In this document: positions 25,480 to 38,324 of the stretch, one piece after another
Numbering within the stretch: position 1 is the stretch's first letter
Layout of the letters: the number at the start of each line of letters is the position of its first letter
NCBI RefSeq assembly: GCF_050436995.1
Contig: NC_134757.1
Location: 4,724,501 to 4,788,500, forward strand
DNA length: 64,000 nucleotides
Direction of reading: 5' to 3'
Source: Anticarsia gemmatalis
Taxonomy: Eukaryota; Arthropoda; Insecta; Lepidoptera; Erebidae
Program-made: the position numbers and the translations under genes
Notes under the pieces: generated by a model
Seen by the model: the letters and a program-made list of their open reading frames with translations, nothing else
What the model was told of the DNA's origin: nothing
The model's database searches: none

Positions 25480-28400
25480 TAAAGTATAAATATCAGAATA
25501 TGAAATGGAACTTTTTATTTCACTCTATTTGTGATACTTTTCCTGGATGATGATTTCTATAACTGTGGATAAATGAATCACATGCAATTATTTATTCTAT
25601 GAGCGCCGAGTAAGTGACATCAATCAATCATGAAATACTAAAAATCGGCCGGGATTCTCCCGTTTCCCTATTCGATTGACAATATTATGGTTTGTTTAAT
25701 ATTCGTTTACGTATTATTCATAAATTTTAGGGTTAAGTTCTGTAAATTTTTAGGTTTCGGTCAATGATTTCAACGCAAATGACGTAAGACTTGAATTTTG
25801 TTAAAAGGATATTATTTGTTACTGGGTTATTTCAATTTAAAAATCAGTTAGTTTCAAGTGATGAGAAACTATTAGGTATAACGATGTATTTTTTTTAAAT
25901 AACATTTTTTTGTAAATAGAAGATTGTATTGTATCTCAAAATTTTATATTGCATTAAAATAAGAATTCACGGTGTGATAATAGTAAGGTCCTTGTATCCT
26001 CGCTACTTACAAAATAAGCTAACATTTAGTAAAAGAGGGTGCTATTGAACGTTACACGGTGATCCTCTCAGAGCACCTGTGGACACTATTGTCACACACA
26101 AGGTACTTTATAAGCAACTTACAGAGACGTACAATGCACAATGCCCACCCTTTCTATACCATTTTCTTTTATAAAAATCTCTGCTTCAGTATTTTTCTCG
26201 TACACTTTATTTTGTGAAAATGTGCAAAACTTTTAAACATTTGCATTATAAAATGTTCTTGCTTACTAAAATGCGTCTGCAGAATTTCCTTTACAGCTCC
26301 GAGAGCCACCTACGTATCGTGTATTCTCTTTTGTACGGGCGGATATTTAAATTTTCCAGATTATACGCAAACAGTGGCTGTGAAACAAATGGTCGGCCAC
26401 ACTTAATGCGTTTTAACAGCTAAATAGCAACCGTGGTCTTTGACCGATTTTCTATTTTGGTCCTTGTTATCCGAAACATTTCCCATTAACTGACTGCCGG
26501 CCGAATTCTTTTCACAGATCTTACTTTAGTCTACCTATGTTTGTAAATATTTGAACGCTTTCTTTGAACGAAAATAGCGCGATATATCACGATCAAGCTT
26601 AATTATAGTACGTGTGTATTAGAACTAAAATAAACGATTATAGCTGATATTGAGTGATCTGTAAACGGTTTATGAGGTTAAGTAATGTTTGGCGTCATGT
26701 GTTAATGATGGATCGACTTGTGGTATTATACTCGTGTTCTTTGAAGAAAACTAATTGCCGTCCAATCTGTAGTGCGAAGCGACGTTGTTACCCAAAATCC
26801 ACTAACTTTATCTCTATACAAATTAGTAGGGTACAAACCCTCAGAGAAAATCAATCAGACAGCAAATTAAAAGACGACTTTATTGAATATTTAAATGTAA
26901 ATATAATATAGCACGTGTTCTAGTTAAGTTATGTTGTCGATGAGTACATTATCGCATCGCAGGATGTCGGCCGAAGGGTCGACGTTCGGACAGGCCGCAA
27001 CTAATTGTTATAAATTGCGATACCTACATTACACGCATGATAATGTATGCAATATATTGAAATCCGAAGCCCTTTTTAATTTGCAGTACCTATTACAATA
27101 ACTGATTATTCTAGAGTCATTTATATTTCATCTATAATTTATTTTTAAATTCTGGGGGAAACCTCGTACAGAATTCAAACATCTTTTTTTTTAAACCAAC
27201 AAGATTCACTGCCAGATTCACCTGTCCTGGTTGATCATCAATGGGTTACGCTATCATACTCCTATCGGAAAGCCTAGGCCCTAGTCCGTCCTTTTCAATC
27301 TTTTACTCTACGAATATTAAATTTATTTCGTGTGGTCCAAAATAGAACAAAGATCAAATTAGAAGACATTATGGACGTTTGAAAACCTTCGAGATACGAA
27401 GGTTACACAATAATATCTGTGATATATTGAAAAACGAAAGCAGTTTTGCATTTTTTATGTAAGATATAAAATATTTTCTTTTTTCTGTATAAATAAACGC
27501 TGACATGAAAATATTCAGCCGCCACCTGCTAAAAGGTCGTCGTAAAATCGATTTGTGGCTTCGATACAGTAACTATGTATCTAAACCATTTGTGCGGTTA
27601 CTAGGGCCTTGTGATATACAGGCATTACGTACAGAAAATCATAATTAAATGCTAAGACTGTGATCAATAATTCAATCTGCTTAAGGACTTTATATTTCGA
27701 ATAGCAATACTTAGTTAATAACACTAAGATAATTTTATTTACAAACTAAGTCACGAATATTTTAACTTTGTTAATTAAGACATTTATTCAAAACATGTAA
27801 TCAGTAAAAAGTTTGTTTTAATAGTGAAAAACGCAGGCGAAAAAGCTAGGAGAATACAAAAACTGTGAGGTCAGTCTGCATCAGTTGCACCGTTAGGAGT
27901 TATTTATCCTAAAAGACTATCCGTATAAATAAGTTATTCAAGCTGACGAGAAAATAACTTGTATTCTTTATGTATTACACAACTATTACGAGATTCCCTT
28001 TTTGATCGTCTGCCAATTTGATGAGCACTTTCTTTAGAAAGTACTACTTAATCTTTAGATTAGTACTTGTGAGCTCTTAAATACATAGTTCTGATGCAAT
28101 ATGTTAAATAGCACCAACCATGTAAAATAATAAAAATATTTGTGCAATGTTTTACAAATATTAGAAAAAGAGCTATGATGATTACACAAAAACCTTAAAA
28201 AAGGACGTATGAAGTATTTCTAAAGGCTAATCGTAAGTCAGTCGATACAGTTATTTCGATCATAATGTAAAACTTTCCTCTGAATCACGGTCCATGATCG
28301 AAAGGAAGATTTCCTTGTGCCACTGTGAGCAGGCTAATCTTGTCCAACATAATAATTAAGTACCCGAGCACGTGCTCAAAAATACATTAACCGTTTCTTC

Positions 28401-30278
28401 AAACCACATTATTGACATTTAATGTTGAAAACATTTCGAAGGGACCCAATGATTCATTGCACCAACCATCTCGATGATCATTAATCAAGGAGATGCAGAA
28501 ATTAAGAGATATAACTTTTTATTCTTAATTCTGAGAACTTGAACCCAGAATCAAAGGTCGCCAGTATTATGTATTTACAACGATCCATGTTTTATTGTTA
28601 TGTTTTAGTAATAAAAAGTGAGGTTATCGATGTTGTAAGTTACAGAAGAAGAATGTTTTCTCATTACATTAAAATGTTGATGTAATTGACGTAATTCAAC
28701 GAATACTTTGTAGAGTACAGTATTTTTATTCGGCTTAAGACTTTAATTTGATGTTCACGATATTTATTTGATCTAGTCAAAACAGCAGTGTTAATTCATT
28801 ATTATTTTAAACATCGTAATAAGTGATGATACCATTATTCTTCTTAAACGCTATGTATCAAAATTACATTTCAAGGTACGTATCTTATCGTTCTAAATTA
28901 CGATTCCTAATTCTAATTCCTTCAGTCTTCCTAAGAATAACTTGTAGATAAATATGTACACGCGATAGTCAAAAGATTTCGTGAAATCTTGTGCTATTTC
29001 TCAAAAATACAAGTTATGCAAATGTAGCGACATTGTTTTTTTTTCTACAAAATGTTGCAACCGTCAATATTCTAGTATTTTCCGATCTAATATTCAGGTC
29101 TTGAATGAAATTTATAGATTCCACATGTGCCACCTGCAATCTGACTGGAATTTGATATAAAAAATGTATGTCAGTATCAAATAGAAGAATTTATTTGTTT
29201 TGTCTATCTCCGAATAGCATTTAAGCAATTAAAACTGTATAGTTAATTTCTTACCCCTTTTATTAAAATTGAAATCGGTTACATAGTTAGCCAGGGGAAT
29301 GAAAAAAGCAATTAATAAATTAATTAAATTATTACAGAGGGGATAAAAAAAAAAATGTGATATAATTATTTGCGACCTATTAAGAAATATTTGCGATATT
29401 ATTTTTATAATCGGATTTTTCGTTATAATTAAGTATTTTAACAATGAAGTTATTGAGCTGCTAAAATAATCTGCACGATACCAATCTTAATAACCACATC
29501 AAATATGAAGTATAGAAGCCAAAACCTTTGTAATTACACCCACCGAAAAGCTATTCTGAATCAGACTAAGAATTCATTATTTTGTTATGAACTGAAACCA
29601 ATATTACATAGCCCGAGGTGTGGTAACGTGCCCTGTAAAAGGCAATAAACTCGCCCTCTAATACAGAGACCTAAAAATATATTTGACGAAATATCAACCC
29701 GAATATAGGCTGATATTACGAAAAAATCTAGCTGTATTGAAATAGGCACATCGAATGACACGGTCAAAGCAATATTTGTTTTATTATATTACAATATAGC
29801 TCTTCAATTCAGTGAACAGTTTATTTTCCACAAAACTATTTCATTTTTGAGTCATGGATTTATCAAGAGTGCGCGTCTAAAGAGACTATCACGCACTGAA
29901 GGTATATATTATTCAGAAGTTGAGAAGAAATAAAAAAGCTTTGAATTCGTAGAGTAGACCGTTGATGTACCCTTGAGGAATGAAATAAACTTCGTCATTC
30001 ATTCTATTCTATAAGTAATAAATTCTATGTAAAAATAACGAGTCATTAGTGATATGAATAAATTGGTTTATCAGATTATTATTTTTTAAATCAGATATTC
30101 AATAATGTCACACGAACTTGTTGCTTTTGATATTTGTCCTCTATTAAAGGACTTTTTTCATGATGATGTATTGGTACTAATTTTCGTGTACTGTTTCAAG
30201 ACACGCGTGTATTTGACTAGAACTGACAAGTCTACTAGAAAATGTTAAACAGAACATTAAAGGAGTGCTTTTCAAGGA
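25480..30278. other. Long non-coding stretch
   Basis: Nearly 5 kb without a repeat end, RNA gene or convincing exon that I can recognise. Short frames at 26214-26423, 26654-26911, 29229-29444 and 29585-29767 lack any support. It could be intron or intergenic sequence. Confidence 0.45.
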
Positions 30279-30390
30279 TTTTTTTTAACCCATTACTGTC
30301 CTACTGCAGGGCTAGGGTCTTCTCCCAAACGAGGGAGAGGGGTTAGGCCTTGAGTCCACAACGCTGGCCAAGTGCGGGTTGGGGATTTTG
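30279..30390 (-). mobile_element. tRNA-derived SINE, 5'-truncated copy
   Basis: The T-run followed by AACCCATTACTGTCCTACTG, GGGTTAGGCCTTGAGTCCAC and AACGCTGGCCAAGTGCGGGT is nearly identical to the 9727 copy. It then stops abruptly, so the tRNA-like head was never copied. This is typical of incomplete reverse transcription. Confidence 0.85.
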
Positions 30391-33300
30391 TAAGGTTGTA
30401 TAGGTCGTAGTAGGTAATCACTAAAAATCTAAGAGTGTTACCAAAATTTGAAAAACAAAAATAGATGTGTTCTCGATTAACCTCTACAAAAGTAATGTTT
30501 CTGAAAAGTTAGAATTGTAATGTGGTAAGCGTACGTGCGCGTTACATTCGCTAAAACTTTTCCATTAAGTTTAATTGTTAGTCTGTAGCTTTACTACTCA
30601 TTACCGGTAGTTCATGCGATTCATATTATAAAAACGATACCTACCTATATGGTTGACATACCTAATTTTTTTTATTAAACCAAATTTATCCTACATTGTT
30701 CCATTTTTGGTCAAGATTCCTAAAATGAGAGGAGTTCGGTTATAAGTTCACCACGTTGGCTAAGTGGGGGTGCAGGCTACGCATTTCTTGAAGAATAAAA
30801 TACTTTTAGGTTAGTAAAAGTTTTCTCATCCGATGAACCCAGTGACAAGTGCAGTGGATACTTGACGGCAGTCAAAACAGCTACTCCTCGTGAGATGTCA
30901 AAAACACAATTTAGTATAGAAATATGACATAGTGACGTCACAGTTTCGTATTTTTATTAGTATCAAATCAGTTCAGATAGGATTTTGGATGAAACTTTTA
31001 CAAGTACATGTTCAATAATTCTTCGTTAACCCAGTCTAATACCCAATTATCTAGTTCTAATATACACATAGTTATTAGTAATAACTTACCGATAGGTATT
31101 TTTTCGTTGCGTCAGGGGAAACTTTATATATTATTGCGATTGTATGCCTAAATAATACAACCAATGTATTGAGTAACGCAATACTTTATTCAGACATGTA
31201 GTTACATTTTTAAAACCTAATTTCGTTTTCCGTGATGCTGCAGTAAAAACCCAATAACTATTTGGCTCTACAGTATAGTCACACGTTTTGAAGAGTTACG
31301 ATTAGTTAATTAGCTCTATAGTCAGTATAGTCACACATTATGAAGTTACGATTAATAAAGTACACATACAAATATGATACACAACTTTGTTTATTGAATC
31401 AGCTAGGTAAAACACGAAAAACGGAAATCAAACTCACATCCTGTGTTATTCACTTCCAGTCAATCATGGATAAAATGATAAGGTAAGTAGGTACTTAGAT
31501 AATGACTTACTTATTAGCCCTTGCGAAAAACGCTAAAGGCGTTGTTCATATTATCACAAAAAATCATCGATATAGCTGCTCGCTTACCGATTTTATTATG
31601 TTTTGTTTTATTTTATTGTTTAGTTAGTGGTCAACTTAGTGTCAACGTTGTTTAAGCCGCCCGAAACTCCTTCGACATGGCTCATGACTGTTATCTTAAT
31701 GGATAACAACCGGGGAGACATTTTACGTGCCCTTCAAAGTACGGATACGCCTGGCTCAAATACTACTGAGCGGTCAACCATCTATCTATCTATATCTATA
31801 CCTAAGTGTTGCTAGCTCACAGATTGCCCTTTAGTTCTTTATAATAAGTAAATCGGTTTTCAACTAGTTTCAAAGACAAGCATTAAACGAAGAAGCTAAC
31901 TGCAGGTGAATAACTTGTGATTATTCAAATGTTTCCACAACGGAAGCGATTCGGATAGTTTTGGTTTGAAGAATCTAGGTTGACACGGTAACACGTAGCT
32001 GTTTTAGGTTACCGTTCCTTTGAAGTTAGTGTAGAGAGTACTAGGTGGTACTAGTGAGCGGTGAGCACCACTCATGCGGTTTACTTGTGACGTAGGCAAT
32101 CTGCAGACCGTCAGAGTTAACACCTGGAACTTTGTAGCTATCGCTAGAAAATATTCATGATTACTTTTAGTGGTTCGTCTTTGAAATGAAACGATTTGTT
32201 TATGAAACTAGAAATGTAGAAATGAAGAGCGGTGAAACCAACGTTGTAGAAAGTGGTTTGCTGAGATCTTAATAAAATAAATACTAATTTTATAAGCGAG
32301 TCTCGAAGAAAAATATTCCCTGTTTTATTTCAAACTATGCGTCAAAGGGTATAATGTAGAAAATGATTGAATGAAAATGTCTGTCAAATATTAACCCCGT
32401 TTATTATTTTCTCCAGTCATTATTTAAATCCAAAGCAGGCCAGTTTGATTACAAACAATAAATTCAATCGAAAATAACATTAAAGAAAACATGTGTGGCG
32501 TCGTGATTAGTATAATAACAAAAGCCGTCGTGGGTCAAAGTCACGTTGCGCCGGCGCCGCCACCGGCACTCTCTGGCACGTACTATTCCATATGTGAAAA
32601 CTGCGCACACACACCCACTTATAAATTTAATGTCGGATTATTTAGTACTAAGAAAGTAGAAAGGGCCGGACAAAACGTATAAACTAAGCAAACTATATGG
32701 AATTTGATCATAAATCTCAGTGTGCTGTAAAATAAAAGAGCTTATAAGTTCGCAGTTTTTATTACAACAATGTTGTCGTCATTAAGCTTCCTGTACAATT
32801 ACTTATCTTTTCTGTAATTTGAGCCAAGACAAAAATATTATAAACAGTTAATTGATACGGGTAAATAATCTTGCCTTTTGTGGGTAAATAAGGAAGGCTT
32901 ACAGGAAATAATTTGTTTATTATTGTTGGCTGTAACATAAGACTATCTTACAACACTCACGTGCTTCTTGTAGCGATAACATCTCTTTTCGGCTGTTCAT
33001 TTCAACGTGTGATCTAGACTAGTATATACGCTTACAGTCACGGTCGGTCAGTGTTTTGTGCCTTTCTTAAAATAACGGATATCCTATGACAGTAGCACCG
33101 AATAATGAAGCTTAATTATGTCATTGTTTTTATTTTAGTTGAATCTTAACGGACCATATTCTGGAAAAAGCATTCATTATTTTAGCACTCTTTTCTTAAA
33201 AATTTGTTTCATACACGATGCTACGTGTGCTTACGTTTATTTTATGCATGTCACTGTTTGTTAAAATTGTAACTCAGGAGAAGCGATCAGAAAAATCTGT

Positions 33301-34270
33301 TTAAAAATTATCTGGACTATTCCAGTTTTAGTTCCTTATCCCAAAATATTCCTATTTCATGTAACTCTACACATAAATCAAGTTAAAGCTCACTTAAACT
33401 TGTTTATCAGTGTAACATAGTAAGAAATGCTTATAAGAAACGCTTCGTGTGGACATAATGCTCTATTAACATCCAATTTTAGTTCGTGTCCTTATACGAT
33501 AACATTGTGGCTGGTCGTCTACCTGTCTATCCAAACACAGTGAGTATGCTAACTGCCGCATTATGGACATTATAGACATTATGCACCGTCAACTTATAGT
33601 ATATTTCCTTTATTCCTTCGACACTTATTGGTTTTCCTGTTTGCTGGTAAGATTACACAGAAATCGACGTATGTAATAATGTCCTACTTATTGTATTAGT
33701 TGTTAAAATTAATGGATGTAATAACAGAGGTTTAAACATTTTTGGGTCAATCGAGTAAGGCGGAGACTACGTGTGAATGACTGCTCCTTAGCGGGTAGAT
33801 TTTTTCGAACGCTGGAAAATCACTTCGAGTGGCTTACTCGTCTCATTTCGGAAATAAAAGTTAACAGATTGTTTCTTCATAAATAACGAACACGTGATTT
33901 AATGTAGAATTACCTTCTTCATAAAGGTCTCACACGTGTTTTTATGTTCTACTTAGACAGTTATACGATTTTGGCAACATAAGTATCACCGGAACTACGG
34001 ATATTAAAAACTAGATTCCTAGGTAATAGGTTTTATTCTTTTTCTATAAAAAACCATCATGCTTTTCTAGTTCTGCAATTATTGAGTCATCCATACAGAA
34101 TGTTTTGAATTGATCACTCACAATCTCTTTGCAATCATAATATCGATTGATTCTCACAAATATGTCCTATATAGCGGTCGGGGGTGTCACATTATCATCG
34201 CGGTGTCGTCATGTGTGAAGAATCACGTCATTATTGCTTGAGAAGGAAGTGACAATGATTTTATAAGAAA
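30391..34270. other. Long non-coding stretch
   Basis: It contains only the old SINE relic at 30670-30860 and a GC-rich patch at about 32545-32580 (GCGCCGGCGCCGCCACCGGC) inside a short frame without support. Two copies of a GTATAGTCACAC motif at about 31270 and 31325 form a short local repeat. Confidence 0.4.
30670..30860 (-). mobile_element. Highly degenerate SINE relic
   Basis: It retains TTATTAAACC, TTCCATTTTTGGTCAAGATT, GTTCACCACGTTGGCTAAGT and TTTTCTCATCCGATG in the same order as the 9727 SINE. Substitutions are heavy, so this is an old insertion about 280 bp from a much younger copy of the same family. Confidence 0.5.
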
Positions 34271-34548
34271 CTAGCTGACCCGCGCAACTTCGCTTGCGTC
34301 ACATAAGAGAGAATGGGTCAAAATTTTCCCCGTTTTTGTAACATTTTTCACTGTTACTCAGTTCCTATTGGTAGTAGCGTGATGATATATAGCCTATAGC
34401 CTTCCTCGATAAATGGGCTATCTAACACTGAAATAATTTTTCAAATCGGACCAGTAGTTCCCGAGATTAGCGCGTTCAAACAAACAAACAAACAAACAAA
34501 CAAACAAACAAACAAACAAACTCTTCAGCTTTATAATATTAGTATAGA
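34271..34548 (-). mobile_element. Helitron-like element, (TTTG)n subfamily, complete
   Basis: Minus-strand copy bounded by A|CTAGCTGACCCGCGCAAC on the left and AATATTAGTATAGA|T on the right. It has eleven CAAA units, the longest tract in this window. All diagnostic blocks are present and it has no coding frame. Confidence 0.9.
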
Positions 34549-35095
34549 TATGGCTCCTTCTGGTTAATACAATCAAGCAAACAATGTTTCACGACAAGTG
34601 ATTTGCGATAAAATCAATATTTACCTATTTTGTGCAGTAAATGGAGTGCGAGGAACTGATATTTTTTCTTTATATGGAAAATTGCGCAGAGCCTTAAGTG
34701 TATGCTCAAATAAAGTACTTTGTACTTGCAAATAGTATTGGTCTGATGCCTACACGTTTTAAGCGTATGATTGTATAGAAATTTCAATTTCATATACAAT
34801 CTAATATCAATATATTACATATTTGCCATAGGTATTACCGGGCAAAATAATAATATTTAAATTCTTACGGAAACCTTTTAAAGACGACACTGAAATGAAA
34901 TTATCCACGTTCGTACTTAAATACTTCTAGACAGTTCAAAACCCTTTTTAATCGAATTTACGAGTGCTGAGTAGTTTAAAGAAACGTAATGTTTTTAAAA
35001 GAACTGTCGAAGGAGAATTCAGTCGTTAAGATAAGCGAAAACATTTGTTTTCGTTCACGCCTTGTTCGGTTACTGTCCTCCTGGTTAAGTACTTA
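34549..35095. other. Non-coding stretch, nothing recognised
   Basis: AT-rich spacer; the minus frame at 34614-34799 has no support. Confidence 0.45.
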
Positions 35096-35351
35096 TTCCA
35101 GGCGCCCATAGCCAGTTGCGCTCAACGGTCGGTGAACGATCTCTGGGTTAAGCAACCCTTGGCGTGGTCATTCCATAGATGGGTGACCGCATGGTGGTAT
35201 TTGAACTGGGTGTCTCCGTGCTTGGGAGGGCACGTAAAAAGTAGGTCCCGATTGTTGTCAATTAAGATAACAGTCGTTAAGCCACGTCAAAGCCCTTCGG
35301 ACGGCTTGAACAACTTTGATACTAGTTGACCACTAACCATACGATAAGAAG
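35096..35351 (+). mobile_element. 5S rRNA-derived SINE with 9-bp target duplication
   Basis: The first 110 bp or so resemble 5S rRNA: CCCATAGCCAGTTG at the 5' end, then GTTAAGCAACCCTTGGCGTG and TAGATGGGTGACCGCATGG, which correspond to the internal Pol III promoter of 5S genes. A non-5S body and the tail AACAACTTTGATACTAGTTG, ACCACTAACCATACGATAAG with AAG repeats follow. A perfect AAGTACTTA lies at 35087-35095 and 35352-35360. It is a SINE, not a working 5S gene. Confidence 0.88.
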
Positions 35352-35360
35352 AAGTACTTA

Positions 35361-35901
35361 ATATTATTATCTATATATTACTTAGTATCATTTACCTCAG
35401 ACGTAATTCCCAATATTACTACGACTCTACAACTCATATTTACGTTTTATTTTTATGTCATTCACTGATAAAGGTTTTATAAATAAAAAGTATTTGTAAT
35501 CCACCGGAACCGGATCATGATTGGATACCAAAAATGGTATATTTATAAATTTTATGTAGGTCATCGAGGGACAGTTGCATTACATGAATATTCATATGAC
35601 AAACCGTACGGCTTTAATTACTACTTATTTGCTACATATTTTATTTATATCTACTTATAGTTAGTACTTTTTGTATTGGACCCATACTTAAGTTAGCACC
35701 ACATAATAAAAATAATCGTTTATACTAGTACTCGGACTTTTACCAACTTAAGTACTATTAGTATTTGCTGACTAAGAATGCCATTGTTTTTTCATAAAAT
35801 CTTCACATTTTCTTCGAGCTTTGAGCAGTGACTTTGTCCTCAAGGAAAGATATACGCGGCAAAAACTCAGCTCTCTATTGCAGCACTACGAAAGTTTGTG
35901 T
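35361..35901. other. Non-coding stretch, nothing recognised
   Basis: AT-rich with no feature seen. Confidence 0.45.
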
Positions 35902-36010
35902 TAAAATCTGATCAGCGTCTCTAGCGGGCGCCACTGAAACTATTTTTGCAGTACATTTGAAATGTCATACTCTCGGTACTCGATGGGATCAACTGTAGAA
36001 AATCGAATAA
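35902..36010 (-). mobile_element. MITE family B, degenerate partial copy
   Basis: It contains AAAATCTGATCAGCGTCTCT, AGCGGGCGCC, GCAGTACATTTGAAATGTCA and GTAGAAAATCGAAT. These match, in order, the reverse complement of the family-B copy at 40143-40396. One terminal region is missing. Confidence 0.6.
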
Positions 36011-36493
36011 GCCACTGAAACATTAATAAAGTTTATCAATTATGTGTATAACGAGTAAAAATATATTCAGTTATAGTTTTCGCTTAAAAGTGTATCAAAT
36101 ACCTATTTTCTGCATACGTAAGTTCCCCGCATTAGACTTATTTCTACGAAAGAAATTATCGTGTAAAGCACAGTTAGTAACAACAGAAAATGAGAATTAC
36201 ACGATTGGCCGAATCATTTGACTAAATCTAAGCCAAAAAATACTGGGTCATACCACCTAGTTTCAATGAATCATTAAAATATGTGTTTTATTATTTGATA
36301 TATAGGTTAATATCTATTTTGGGCTTATAAAAAAGCTATTGTTTACATTAGAACATCTGAAGTGAGATCCGTTTCGTGTCTAGCTTTTTACCAGATGTCT
36401 GTGTTTGGTACCATTTGTTCTAAAAAACTTTAAAATGAGTATGTATAATAATAATTAATTGTACCTATCAAAAGTCTAGTCTAGCCGTTCTGA
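36011..36493. other. Non-coding stretch, nothing recognised
   Basis: AT-rich spacer between two family-B copies. Confidence 0.45.
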
Positions 36494-36825
36494 AGCTCGA
36501 TTCTCTACTACAGTAGCGCGATTCTGTGCAGTCGGTACTGTCGAGTATCGAAAGTTTGACGCCCGTCAGAGGCGCTGATCAGCGGGCTTATCACGTATCT
36601 CAGTTGACAGCTAGTGTACGTCAAATTGATGGTCATTATTCAGTACATTGCTGCTTTGACGTACCTCACGTGCTAACCATAGTATTCTAAGGGAGAAAAC
36701 AATGTACAGAGTAGTGACTTTCAAATATTTGACAACTGAGATACGTGATAGCCCCCCAGATTTTCATACAAAATTTCTCGATGACAAGCCAGTTGTCGGT
36801 AGTCGAAAACAGTAGAGAATCGAGC
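36494..36825 (+). mobile_element. MITE family B, interrupted by family A
   Basis: Outer ends AGCTCGATTCTCTACTAC and AGTAGAGAATCGAGC are inverted repeats. The internal sequence GACGCCCGTCAGAGGCGCTG ATCAG is split from ATTTTCATACAAAATTTCTC by a 174-bp family-A element. The uninterrupted copy at 40143-40396 reads straight through this point, which gives the empty site. No coding sequence. Confidence 0.85.
36583..36756 (-). mobile_element. MITE family A, nested in family B
   Basis: Terminal inverted repeats contain ATCACGTATCTCAGTTGACA. It is flanked by CAG at 36580-36582 and 36757-36759. Because the uninterrupted family-B copy has a single CAG there, this is a 3-bp target duplication. It lies in the opposite orientation to the copies at 40936 and 43738. 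A 3-bp duplication is compatible with PIF/Harbinger-type mobilisation, but the TIR alone does not prove that. Confidence 0.85.
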
Positions 36826-38099
36826 GACAGGCACCGGTAAATAAGATTTCAGAAATAAATGAATGCGACATCTCGAAATTAGGATTTAAAGTAAGAAATT
36901 TCATAGACCCACACATGACGTAACACCTAGATTTAGAAATATTGTTTCTTTATATTTAACTGACTTCATATTCTCCAATATAAGTTAAGTATTTCAAGCT
37001 TTTATTTCGAAACTTGCTCACCACTTATTGTTTTATTAACGATGGTTTCGTAAGATAATTAATCATACCGTTCAAATTACATTTCCCTGAACAACATCAC
37101 TGTTCTCGTACAGCAGTCACAAAGAGGTCTCGGGTTTTAGTATGCATACATGTTAATTGCACGCATTGCACATCGAAGAGCCGAGTAATAAGTTCCCCTA
37201 AACTCATCGTGGCATGTACAAAGACCCCACAGAAGCTCCGGACGCACAAAACAAAGGCAACCACGCAAGCCCCATGCAAAAAGAAAGGGACCGCCAAAGA
37301 ACGTATAAAATTGGTAAGTACACAAGTAGAGACTTTTATACGTTCGTAAGACGTGAGGCTTTTTAATTTTCTACACAAAAAATTTTTAGGTATTTCGCTT
37401 TTATTAGCCGGTTTGTTTACCGAAAATGATATAAGGTTTTCTGGCTTCATCTGTACATTTTGTGAGTCCTGAAATTCTGATAATGTAAAGGCAACATCTA
37501 TTGAAATCTTAACGAGATGTCTACGTGGTCTCGATTTTTAGTACCTATCATAATAATATTAAAGGTCACATTTGCTTTTATATGATAACGATTTGCCTTT
37601 ATTATTCAATAAGTATGAATATGTGATGTGATTATTTATAAAAAAAAAAATATGAAAAGAAATTTACCCTTCTCCACACTTACGCGCCGACAAGAATATT
37701 ACAAAGCACAAAACCCTTCATTTGTTTGAAAATATTTTATAGCAACTCTACATGCACATATGAACTCTACGCTGATGATGGGCACGTTCGATGCCGTCTC
37801 TCATCTCGGGCGTAGAGACAGAAAGAGACAAAAAATACGTGACAAACGTTGGGCCGTGTATAGAGTCAGCATAACGGAGCCGTGCCATTCCCAAAGTTTA
37901 GTAGTTAGCTCGCGCGTGGTCGCGGTGCACGCGTGCGGAGCGTTGCGCTCAGGGACACTGTTTATTTTCACTTACGACACTCGTTCTAATTCGAATTTCC
38001 ACAGAAACAGTGCGTAACTTGAATTAACAACTGTACCGTTTGTACGTATGACCACTTATTTGTGTCAATTGTCACGTTGCAATTATCGATTGTACCAAC
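36826..38099. other. Non-coding stretch ending in a CpG-rich patch
   Basis: The minus frame at 37097-37450 is 117 codons long with no recognisable domain. A CpG-rich patch at about 37905-37955 (CTCGCGCGTGGTCGCGGTGC) stands out against the AT-rich background and lies just upstream of a possible first exon. Confidence 0.35.
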
Positions 38100-38324
38100 T
38101 CCTCACCTAATTTACTAGCTTCATCATTTTCGAGTACAAATTCGTTGGATGTATATAGTCTCAGTGTGAATTCTGTAAAGTTCTTAGTGCTTTCAGTGTC
38201 AGCTGTGCCATTTGCTGTCCCTTTCTGTTGTTTCGAAAGGGAAAGGAAGGCCGAGTGTTGAGAGCGTTGTTTTGTTTTCATGATTTTCTTTGCTGTATGT
38301 GTATGTAGAGCGGAGTAAAAGAAT
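38100..38324 (+). promoter_or_regulatory. Possible promoter and non-coding first exon
   Basis: A weak inference. A CpG-rich patch sits about 250 bp upstream. TTTCAGTGTCAGC at about 38188-38200 contains TCAGT, an arthropod initiator-like motif. A consensus donor (GAAT|GTAAGT) follows at 38325. The stretch has no long plus-strand frame, as expected for 5' UTR. If spliced to 44889 the intron would be about 6.6 kb. Any one of these signals can occur by chance. Confidence 0.2.

Noticed and set aside
35100..35210. Functional 5S rRNA gene
   Set aside because: Sequence is diverged from 5S, fused to a SINE body and flanked by a target duplication.
35045..35329. 94-codon plus-strand frame
   Set aside because: It is a read-through of the 5S-derived SINE.
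37097..37450. 117-codon minus-strand frame
   Set aside because: No domain, signal peptide or splice context; a second overlapping minus frame is also open, so composition is the likely cause.
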